Shown in pieces: positions 15,713 to 22,058 of a DNA stretch of 22,058 nucleotides; positions within the stretch are counted from its first letter, which is position 1; the number at the start of each line of letters is the position of its first letter. Source of the DNA: JAVKFY01 sp040223615 (GTDB lineage Bacteria; Pseudomonadota; Alphaproteobacteria; GCA-2731375); assembly GCA_040223615.1 (NCBI GenBank), contig JAVKFY010000075.1:1-22058 (forward strand). Reading direction: 5' to 3'. The translations under genes were made by a program, and so were the position numbers. The notes under the pieces were generated by a model that was not told where the DNA came from, searched no databases, and saw nothing but the letters and a program-made list of their open reading frames with translations.

Positions 15713-16414
15713 ATGTCAGACGAGCTTAAGCAAGCGCTTGAAAAGGTCTTCGCGGCGGATTCCGAGCTGTATCGGAACCGCGGCTTTCAGCGCCGCATCG
15801 GCTACGGCACGCGGCCGGCGTTGATCAACATCGACCTGGCCAACGCCTGGACCCGGCCGGGCCATGCCTTCTCGTGCGACGGCATGGACACGATCATCCC
15901 GGCGGTACAGGACCTGCTGCAGGCGAGCAGGGCAAAGCAGGTGCCGGTGGTCTACACCACGACCGCGTACAACGTCACCGAGGGCCCGAACAGCGACATG
16001 GGGCTGTGGCACAAGAAGATCCCGGTCGAACTGCTGAAACTCGGCGATCCGGCCTGCGACATCGACGACCGCATCGCGCCCGAGCCCGACGAGCAGGTCA
16101 TCGTGAAGAAGCGGGCCTCTGCGTTCCACGGCACCTATCTCGCCGGTTTCCTGCGCGCCAACAACATCGACACCGTGATCATCACCGGCGTCACCATGGC
16201 GGCCTGCGTGCGCAACACCACCGAGGATGCCATCGCCGAGGGCTTCCGCCCGATCGTGGTGCGCGAGGCGGTGGGCGACCGGGTCGCCGGCGTGGTCGAA
16301 TGGAACCTGTTCGACATCGATGCCAAGTTCGGCGACGTGGAGCCGCTGGAGAACGTGCTGAACTACCTGAACGGGCTGCCGGGCCCGCTCGCCAACGAAC
16401 GCCGGCGCGACTAG
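15713..16414 (+). CDS. Isochorismatase-like cysteine hydrolase 3
   Basis: This 233-residue third paralogue has the triad Asp41 (LINIDLA), Lys132 (VKKRASAFHGT) and Cys165 (VTMAACVRNT). It has an N-terminal helix (about 1-22) not present in the other two and the lead-in IGYGTRPA. The KKRASAFxGT segment is close to that of N-carbamoylsarcosine amidase and related amidases. ATG at 15713 was chosen; the frame is open upstream only within the DapA-like gene. Unlike the earlier genes it is separated from its neighbour by 52 bases and lacks a clear ribosome binding site, so a second promoter there is possible. It sits directly before hyuA2, which suggests it acts on the product of the second HyuA/HyuB pair. 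Confidence 0.9.
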   Translation: MSDELKQALEKVFAADSELYRNRGFQRRIGYGTRPALINIDLANAWTRPGHAFSCDGMDTIIPAVQDLLQASRAKQVPVVYTTTAYNVTEGPNSDMGLWHKKIPVELLKLGDPACDIDDRIAPEPDEQVIVKKRASAFHGTYLAGFLRANNIDTVIITGVTMAACVRNTTEDAIAEGFRPIVVREAVGDRVAGVVEWNLFDIDAKFGDVEPLENVLNYLNGLPGPLANERRRD

Positions 16415-16427
16415 GAGAGGTCAGGCG

Positions 16428-18503
16428 ATGGCGCGGGTAGGCGTGGATGTCGGCGGTACCAACACCGATCTTGTGTTGGAGGCGAACCATGGCGTCTTCG
16501 TGCACAAGGTGCCGTCGACCCCGGCGGACCAGTCGGAAGGCGTGATCAAGGGGCTGAACGAGCTGTGCGAGATTGCCGGCGTGCCGGCCTCGGAGATCGA
16601 GCTGATCGTGCACGGCACCACGGTCGCCACCAACATCACCATCGAGCATAACGGCGCCGACGTCGGCATGCTCACCAGCCGCAACTTCCGCGACATCCTG
16701 CACATCGGCCGGCACAAGCGGCCGTTCAACTTTTCGCTGCACTTCGAGGTGCCGTGGCAGAACCGGCCGATGGTGAAGCGGCGCAACCGCATCGCCATCA
16801 CCGAGCGCATCCTGCCGCCCGACGGCCGCGTCGAGACTCGCCTCGACGAGGACGAGGTGATGGACGCCATCGCGCTGTTCAAGAAGCGCGGCATCAAGTC
16901 GGTGGTGATCGGCTTCCTGTTCTCCTTCCTGAACGACGCGCACGAGCGCCGCGCCAAGGAGATCGTCGAGCGCGAGATGCCCGACGCCTATGTCTGCTGT
17001 TCGTCGGAAGTCGCCAACGTGATCCGCGAGTACGAACGCTTCTCGACCGCGGCGATGAACGGCTTTGTCGGCCCGAAGACCTCGACCTACCTGAACAACC
17101 TGCAGAAGAAGCTGAGCGAGCAGGGCTACCGCGCCCACCTGCGGGTGATCCAGTCGAACGGCGGCATCTCCACCGTCGAGGCCTGCTCCAAGCAGGCGGT
17201 GAACATCCTGATGAGCGGGCCCGCCGGCGGTGTCATCGGCGGCCGCGCCGAGGGTGTGCTGTGCGAGCGGCCGAATATCATTACCGTCGATGTCGGCGGC
17301 ACCTCGGCCGACATCTCCACCATCCCCGACGGCCAGATCAAGATCATGAACCCGCGCGACTCCTACGTCAGCGGGCACCCGATCCTGGTGCCGATGATCG
17401 ACCTGGTGACGATCGGGGCGGGCGGCGGCTCGATCGCCTGGATTGATCCGGCCGGCGGCTTCCACGTCGGCCCGCGCTCGGCTGGTGCTGATCCGGGCCC
17501 GGCCTGCTACGGCCGTGGCGGCACCGAACCGACGGTGACCGACGCCCAGGTCGTGCTCGGCCGCATGGACCCCGACCGCATGCTGGGCGGCGATTTCCAG
17601 CTCGACCCGGAGCTGTCGAAGAAGGCGATCCAGGACAAGATCGCCTCCAGGCTGAACATGTCGGTGACCGACGCCGCGCTCGGCATCATCAAGGTCATCA
17701 ACTCCAACATGGCGCTGGCCATCCGCTCCAACTCGGTGGCAAGGGGCGTCGACCCGCGGGAATTCTCGCTGGTGCCGTTCGGCGGCGCCGGCCCGTTGCA
17801 CGGCGTGGCGCTGGCCGAGGCGATTTACGCCCGCGACGTGCTGGTGCCGGTCGCGCCCGGCATCACCGCCGCGATGGGCCTGCTGCAGACCGACATGCAG
17901 TACGAGCACGCGCGCTCGATGATCGCCTCGCTGACCAACGCGACGGAGGCCTCGGTCAGCGCAATGAACGACCTGCTCGACGACTTGCAGGCCGAGTGCC
18001 GCAAGGACCTGGAGGGCGACGGCGTACCGCCGGACCGGCAGCGCTACCAGCGCATCGCCGAGTGCCGCTATCACGGCCAGGGCTTCGAGCTGCGCGCGGA
18101 GATCCCCGACGGTGCGATCACGCTGGCGAACACCACTGCGATCATCGACAACTTCCATAGTCGGCACCGGCTCGACTACGGCTATCACTTCGACGACGGC
18201 GAGGTGGAGCTGATCACTGTGCGCGTGATCGGCACCGAGCAGGTGACGCCGTTGAAGCTGCCGACGATCGAGCGCGCCAACGGCGCTGGCATCGACCATG
18301 CCGTGCTGTTCACGCGCCCGACGACATTCGACGACGGCCAGACCGTCGACACGCCGCGCTACGATCGCGGCCAGCTCGGCGCCGGCCACAAGGTGCCGGG
18401 GCCGGCGATCGTGATCCAGCACAACTCGACCACGCTGGTGCCGCCCGGCTACGTGGCCGACGTCAGCGACTATGGCAATCTGTTCGTGCACCGCACGGGC
18501 TGA
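16428..18503 (+). CDS. hyuA: Hydantoinase A/oxoprolinase family ATPase subunit 2
   Basis: This 691-residue HyuA protein starts directly with the ATPase domain: DVGGTNTD (7-14), then HGTTVATN, LMSGPAGGV, DVGGTSAD, GAGGGSIAW and PFGGAGPLHG in the family order. It lacks the N-terminal extension of the first HyuA, and the two differ throughout, so they are old paralogues and not a recent duplication. AGGAGAGG (16413-16420) precedes the ATG by seven bases and overlaps the stop region of cysteine hydrolase 3. HyuB2 follows 21 bases downstream. The pair should couple ATP hydrolysis to ring opening, amide hydrolysis or carboxylation of a second substrate. The Asn in GGTNTD versus Phe in GGTFTD of HyuA1 may reflect a different subfamily. 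Confidence 0.93.
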   Translation: MARVGVDVGGTNTDLVLEANHGVFVHKVPSTPADQSEGVIKGLNELCEIAGVPASEIELIVHGTTVATNITIEHNGADVGMLTSRNFRDILHIGRHKRPFNFSLHFEVPWQNRPMVKRRNRIAITERILPPDGRVETRLDEDEVMDAIALFKKRGIKSVVIGFLFSFLNDAHERRAKEIVEREMPDAYVCCSSEVANVIREYERFSTAAMNGFVGPKTSTYLNNLQKKLSEQGYRAHLRVIQSNGGISTVEACSKQAVNILMSGPAGGVIGGRAEGVLCERPNIITVDVGGTSADISTIPDGQIKIMNPRDSYVSGHPILVPMIDLVTIGAGGGSIAWIDPAGGFHVGPRSAGADPGPACYGRGGTEPTVTDAQVVLGRMDPDRMLGGDFQLDPELSKKAIQDKIASRLNMSVTDAALGIIKVINSNMALAIRSNSVARGVDPREFSLVPFGGAGPLHGVALAEAIYARDVLVPVAPGITAAMGLLQTDMQYEHARSMIASLTNATEASVSAMNDLLDDLQAECRKDLEGDGVPPDRQRYQRIAECRYHGQGFELRAEIPDGAITLANTTAIIDNFHSRHRLDYGYHFDDGEVELITVRVIGTEQVTPLKLPTIERANGAGIDHAVLFTRPTTFDDGQTVDTPRYDRGQLGAGHKVPGPAIVIQHNSTTLVPPGYVADVSDYGNLFVHRTG

Positions 18504-18524
18504 GGACTACAGGGAGAGCTCGAC

Positions 18525-20717
18525 ATGGCGACCCGCGAACTCGATCCGATCACCTTGCAGGTGATCTCCGGCGCGCTGGACACCATCGCGGAGGAGATGG
18601 GCCACGTGCTCTACCGCATGTCCTTCTCCTCGATCATCCGGGAGAGCCAGGACCTCGGCGCCGGCCTGTTCGACACCGAGTTCAACACGCTGTGCGAGTC
18701 GGAATCGACGCCGCTGCACATCGGATCGATCCCCGGCTACCTGCACGGCATCCAGGCCTCGCTGCAGGGCGGCAAGTGGGAGGACGGCGACGTCATCATC
18801 CACAACCATCCCTACTACGGCGCCAGCCACTCGCCCGATATCGCCATCGCCATCCCGGTCTACCATGACGGCGAGCTGGTCGGCTTTTCCGCCAACACCG
18901 CGCACCACGTCGACATCGGCGCGGCGACGCCGGGGCTGATCATCGACATCCCCGACGTCTATGCCGAGGGCATGCTGTTCGCCGGCACCAAGCTGTATCA
19001 GCGCGGCGAGCGCAACGAGGCGATGTGGGAGTTCATCCGTCGCAACAGCCGCGCCTCGCGTCAGCTCTGCGACGACCTCGACGCGCAGATCGCGTCGGCC
19101 CGCCTCGGCGTGCGCCGCTTCAAGGAGTTGCTGGAGCGCTACGGCAAGGACGACGTGCTGACCGCCACTAACCAGCTCATGGACTACACCGAGCGGGTGC
19201 TGCGCCAGCGCATCGAGGCGATCCCGGACGGCGAGTACCGCGCCGAGGGCTTCCTCGACGACGACGGCAAGAACCGCGACGCGCACCTGCCGATCAAGGT
19301 CTGCGTGCGGGTCAAGGGCGACGGTATCGAGGTCGATTTGACCGGCTCGGCCGACCAGGTCGAGACCGGCTTCAACGTGCCGTTCGAGGGCTCCACCAAG
19401 GTCGCGTGTTTCTGCGCGGTCCGTTCGCTGCTGCTCGACGCGCACACCTCCGAAGTGAAGGTGCCGTCGAACCAGGGTTCGTTCCGGCCGGTCAACGTGA
19501 TCGCGCCACTGGGCTCGATCTTCAATCCGAAATTCCCGGCCGCGGCCGAGGCACGCTTCACCCAGTGCAACCGGATGATCGACCTGATGTACAAGGCGCT
19601 GGCGCCGGTGCTGCCGCAGGCGGTGATCGCCGGCTCCTCGGCCAGCCTCAGCTTCGCGTCCTATTCCGGCATCCGCCCGGAGGGCGACTACTGGGTGTTC
19701 CTGGAGGTCAACGAGGGCGCCTATGGCGGCCGGCCGCGTTCCGACGGTCCGGATTCGATCGACAACCTCATGTGCAACACGCGCAACAACCCGATCGAAG
19801 ATCTGGCCATGCACTTGCCGATGATCTGCGACCGCTACGAACTGCGCGACGACGTGATGCCCGGCGCCGGCAAGTTCCGCGGCGGCATTGGCGTGGTCAA
19901 GGCGCAGCGTATGCTCGACACCGGCTTCATCACCCACGAGAACGAGCGTCACCATGACGTGCCCTGGGGTGCCTTCGGCGGCACGCCGGGCCAGGTCGGC
20001 CGGGTCGAGCTGTACAACCACGCCGATCCCGAAGGCACCCGGCACGACCACTACGCCAAATTCTCCGCCATCAAGGTGGCGCCGGACGACGTGCACGTGT
20101 TCTACGGCCCCTGCGGCGGCGGCTTCGGCGATCCATTGGAGCGGCCGGCCGCGCAGGTGCTGGACGACGTGCTGGACGGCTTCTGCACCGAGCAGCACGC
20201 GCGCGACGCCTACGGCGTGATCGTCGACCTCGATGAGGAGGTGGTGGACCAGGCCGCGACGGATGCGCTGCGGGCGCAGATGCGCTCCTCGACGCGACCC
20301 TACGCGGACATGATTGTCACCCCGGTGATCGATGCCGCCAACGACGAGCGGCCGAAGATGGCGCCGACGCCGAAACCCGCCGACAAGGCACCGACCACCA
20401 GCGCCCCGGCGCCGGTCGCCGCGGCGGCCAACGACGATCTCGACGCGGTGGTGCAGCGGCTGAAGGCGAGCTTCGGCGAGGACTGGAGCTTCGACATCCT
20501 GCGCCACTCGGTCATCGGCCAGACTGTGGAAGTGCACGGTCAGCTCAAGGCCAATGGCTCCGTGGCGCGCGAGACCGGCCGGATCAACGGCGGCGGCACC
20601 GGCACGCTGGGCAACCGTCTGCAGCAGGCAGCCGACGACAGCCTGCGCCGTTGCGCCGAACGCGTCCTGGCCGATGGCCACGGCCGCTACGCCGGCGCCG
20701 CCGGCGGCGACGACTGA
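18525..20717 (+). CDS. hyuB: Hydantoinase B/oxoprolinase family subunit 2, with C-terminal extra domain
   Basis: The 730-residue product has a full HyuB domain (about 1-586) and ~140 extra residues. Conserved segments are LDPITLQVISGAL (6-18), IHNHPYYGASHSPDIA (92-107), TAHHVDIGA (125-133) and the closing loop CGGGFGDPLERP. In IHNHPY a His replaces the Asp found in HyuB1's TNDPY, and nearby His and Asp residues could bind metal. After residue 586 comes a Pro/Ala/Lys linker (about 605-635), then a compact domain (about 639-730) with predicted helix, paired strands (QTVEVHGQLKANG) and a second helix (LQQAADDSLRRCAERV). I do not recognise this domain. GGGAGAG (18512-18518) is a good ribosome binding site. 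It ends the plus operon. Confidence 0.92.
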   Translation: MATRELDPITLQVISGALDTIAEEMGHVLYRMSFSSIIRESQDLGAGLFDTEFNTLCESESTPLHIGSIPGYLHGIQASLQGGKWEDGDVIIHNHPYYGASHSPDIAIAIPVYHDGELVGFSANTAHHVDIGAATPGLIIDIPDVYAEGMLFAGTKLYQRGERNEAMWEFIRRNSRASRQLCDDLDAQIASARLGVRRFKELLERYGKDDVLTATNQLMDYTERVLRQRIEAIPDGEYRAEGFLDDDGKNRDAHLPIKVCVRVKGDGIEVDLTGSADQVETGFNVPFEGSTKVACFCAVRSLLLDAHTSEVKVPSNQGSFRPVNVIAPLGSIFNPKFPAAAEARFTQCNRMIDLMYKALAPVLPQAVIAGSSASLSFASYSGIRPEGDYWVFLEVNEGAYGGRPRSDGPDSIDNLMCNTRNNPIEDLAMHLPMICDRYELRDDVMPGAGKFRGGIGVVKAQRMLDTGFITHENERHHDVPWGAFGGTPGQVGRVELYNHADPEGTRHDHYAKFSAIKVAPDDVHVFYGPCGGGFGDPLERPAAQVLDDVLDGFCTEQHARDAYGVIVDLDEEVVDQAATDALRAQMRSSTRPYADMIVTPVIDAANDERPKMAPTPKPADKAPTTSAPAPVAAAANDDLDAVVQRLKASFGEDWSFDILRHSVIGQTVEVHGQLKANGSVARETGRINGGGTGTLGNRLQQAADDSLRRCAERVLADGHGRYAGAAGGDD

Positions 20718-20722
20718 CACTA

Positions 20723-20752
20723 TTTCGGCAGCACGACACTTGATGGCCGAAA
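20723..20752 (+). terminator. Possible weak terminator hairpin after hyuB2
   Basis: Five bases after the hyuB2 stop, TTTCGGC (20723-20729) pairs with GCCGAAA (20746-20752) around a 16-base loop. There is no T-tract, so intrinsic termination is doubtful. The palindromic repeat that begins at the end of this hairpin could add to termination. Confidence 0.3.
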
Positions 20753-20860
20753 CCCACCTCACCCCAACCCTCTCCCCCCTAGGGGCGGAGAGGGGGCGCA
20801 ATGTAGATGTCGTCGTTCCCTCTCCGCCTTCAGGGGGGAGAGGGGCAGGGAGAGGTGGGT
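20752..20860. repeat. 109-bp nested palindromic intergenic repeat
   Basis: The outer arms (20752-20780 and 20832-20860) match at about 25 of 29 positions, starting ACCCACCTC and ending GAGGTGGGT. An inner stem pairs CGGAGAGGG (20786-20794) with CCCTCTCCG (20818-20826). The pyrimidine-rich CCCTCTCCCC type of arm is known from dispersed intergenic repeats of many Proteobacteria. It would form a long structured RNA between hyuB2 and the membrane protein gene and may separate the two transcripts. Confidence 0.8.
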
Positions 20861-20913
20861 CTCGATGACGCGCGTGCTCGCCGATCTTTCCGTCCTGATC
20901 TCGGAGCGGCCGA

Positions 20914-21969
20914 TTGGATAGTCAGGCGGTCGCCTTTCTGCAGGCGATGGCGGCGCTCGCCGTCGTCGCCGTGCTCGCCTTTCTGGTGTTGCTGATCGGC
21001 GGCCAGAAGCGCCAGGCGGCGACGCCCGCGCGGGTACGCGGCCCGGTACCCGAGCCGCCGGTGCCCTGGGGCCAGTTCCTGGCCGCCATCGTCCTGCTGG
21101 TGGTGATCGGGGCGGCCTTCGTCTGGCGCATGGCCGGCGACGGGCTGCCGGGCACCGACTGGCGCGGCGATGACCGCTCGCTGATCTTCTTCGCCGTGAT
21201 GCTGGCGCTGGCCTTGGTTGGCCTGATCGTCTTCCTGGTCGTTGCCCTGGCCCGCGCCAACCGCCGCGTCGGCGCGCCCGCCGTCGCGGCGGTTCCACAA
21301 GCCCCGGCCGAGACCGTGGCGCCGCCGTCAGCCTCGCGCCTGCTCGGCCTGCTGCTGCTGGCCTTCATGCTGCTGCTGATGGCCTGGACCTGGCTGGATA
21401 GCGCCACCGAATACGCGCTGATGCGCGACCTGATCTACCCGGCGGCGCTGGCGCTGACGCTGGTCCTGCTGGTCGACAAGGCCAGCCGCGCCTGGAACCC
21501 GAAATCCAGCACCGACAGCTTTTCGGAGTGGCTGTTCTGCGACGGCTTCGTCTTCCTGCAGGTGATGGCCTACCTGAACCTGCGCCAAGCGGCGAGCGGC
21601 GAGACCTATGCGGCCTTCTTCTTCGACCTGCTGGGCATCGCGCTGTTCTTCCTCGCCTTCTGGCTGGTCGATCGCAAGCTGACCCGGTTCCGCTTCCTGC
21701 TGGCGCACATTTACCTCGGCCTGCTGCCGATCGGCCTGCTGCTGTGGCGCTATGTTCAGGACATCACGGTGCCGGAGGATGCCGTGGTGAACTTCTGGGA
21801 GACGCTGTGGCCGTTCTTCGTGCTGGCGGTGATCGGCGTCGTGCTGGAGATCATCGTCGCCATCATCTGGCGCGGTCCGGCACGCTCGGGTATCGCGGCG
21901 GCCAAAGATGTGGTGTTCTTCGTCGCTTACGGCGTGTTGCTGCTGGTCGCCATTCCCGCGGCGGCTTAG
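20914..21969 (+). CDS. Polytopic membrane protein of unknown function
   Basis: This 351-residue protein is strongly hydrophobic with about ten likely membrane helices, near residues 9-29, 54-73, 88-112, 142-161, 171-187, 207-224, 233-252, 260-279, 294-318 and 330-348. Charged loops include RGDDRS (84-89) and DKASRAWNPKSSTDS (188-202). I recognise no transporter, enzyme or respiratory motif. The start taken is TTG at 20914, seven bases after GGAG (20903-20906); an ATG at residue 12 is an alternative. It is separated from the hyu operon by the palindromic repeat, so it is probably transcribed independently. Nothing ties it to the catabolic genes, although an uncharacterised transport role cannot be excluded. 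Confidence 0.8.
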   Translation: MDSQAVAFLQAMAALAVVAVLAFLVLLIGGQKRQAATPARVRGPVPEPPVPWGQFLAAIVLLVVIGAAFVWRMAGDGLPGTDWRGDDRSLIFFAVMLALALVGLIVFLVVALARANRRVGAPAVAAVPQAPAETVAPPSASRLLGLLLLAFMLLLMAWTWLDSATEYALMRDLIYPAALALTLVLLVDKASRAWNPKSSTDSFSEWLFCDGFVFLQVMAYLNLRQAASGETYAAFFFDLLGIALFFLAFWLVDRKLTRFRFLLAHIYLGLLPIGLLLWRYVQDITVPEDAVVNFWETLWPFFVLAVIGVVLEIIVAIIWRGPARSGIAAAKDVVFFVAYGVLLLVAIPAAA

Positions 21970-22008
21970 GCTAGAATGTTGATTATCAAGCCGGCGCCGG
22001 CCCGCTCC

Positions 22009-22055
22009 CCCACCCGGCCACCCAACGCCAGTATCCTCGTAGGTGGTCGGGTGGA
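22009..22055. repeat. Palindromic hairpin repeat, copy 2 (inverted)
   Basis: The left arm 22009-22024 is identical to the arm at 1-16. The right arm 22040-22055 matches at 13 of 16 positions, with three G/C-to-A/T changes. The loop (22025-22039) is the reverse complement of the copy 1 loop except for one base. It lies 39 bases after the membrane protein stop and could act as its terminator as well as being a dispersed repeat. Confidence 0.85.
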
Positions 22056-22058
22056 GAA

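Noticed and set aside
16191..18491. 766-codon minus-strand open frame opposite hyuA2
   Set aside because: Antisense shadow with low-complexity His/Val/Asp/Arg content; the plus-strand HyuA motifs are unambiguous.
8474..20717. Recent tandem duplication of the hyuAB pair
   Set aside because: The two HyuA and two HyuB proteins differ throughout and in domain make-up, so they are old paralogues or independently acquired.
18507..20801. 764-codon minus-strand open frame opposite hyuB2
   Set aside because: Antisense shadow; no family motif and the composition of a mirrored GC-rich gene.
1..22058. CRISPR array, tRNA, rRNA or phage genes
   Set aside because: No regularly spaced repeats, cloverleaf-like sequences or phage or transposase motifs were seen; the repeats present are isolated palindromes.

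Overview
The window is a dense, GC-rich piece of bacterial chromosome (roughly two-thirds G+C by eye). Long gene chains with ATGA/GTGA start-stop overlaps, AGGAG-type ribosome binding sites and the gene content suggest an alphaproteobacterium, probably from an uncultured or poorly described lineage. The taxonomic call is inference; there is no rRNA or marker gene here. Both ends carry the same hairpin repeat in opposite orientation. This fits a contig that stops at dispersed repeats, although a repeat-bounded segment cannot be excluded.

The left half (82-8420) is a minus-strand operon read from 8420 down to 82. Its genes, in order, encode a small unknown protein, an amidohydrolase-2 family protein, an AMP-forming acyl-CoA synthetase, a double alpha/beta-hydrolase, a VAO-type FAD oxidase, a crotonase-family protein and a GT-C membrane glycosyltransferase. 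Neighbouring genes overlap by 1-20 bases or nearly touch. The first six look like a catabolic set of hydrolysis, CoA activation, oxidation and hydration/isomerisation; the glycosyltransferase is a misfit.

The right half (8474-20717) is a divergent plus-strand operon of nine genes: hyuA1, hyuB1, cysteine hydrolase 1, a YrdC/Sua5-like protein, cysteine hydrolase 2, a DapA-like protein, cysteine hydrolase 3, hyuA2 and hyuB2. HyuA/HyuB proteins form ATP-dependent enzymes that open cyclic ureides or imides (hydantoinase, oxoprolinase) or carboxylate ketones (acetone and acetophenone carboxylases). The three isochorismatase-fold hydrolases belong to the superfamily of N-carbamoylsarcosine amidase. 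Together they suggest stepwise ATP-driven opening of a cyclic ureide or imide followed by removal of carbamoyl or amide groups, with carbon skeletons passed to the left operon. A ketone-carboxylase reading is also possible because a CoA ligase is next door. Only 53 bp separate the two start codons, so the two operons may share control.

The most unusual feature is a YrdC/Sua5-fold protein, normally a tRNA-modification (threonylcarbamoyl-AMP) enzyme, embedded and translationally coupled between two carbamoyl-amidase-like genes. HyuA1 also has an extra coiled-coil/Pro-rich N-terminus and HyuB2 an extra C-terminal domain, and several enzymes lack textbook catalytic residues. No transporter or transcription regulator lies in the window.

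After the operon come a 109-bp palindromic repeat (20752-20860), a polytopic membrane protein of unknown function (20914-21969) and the terminal repeat. No tRNA, rRNA, CRISPR array, transposase or phage gene was seen.
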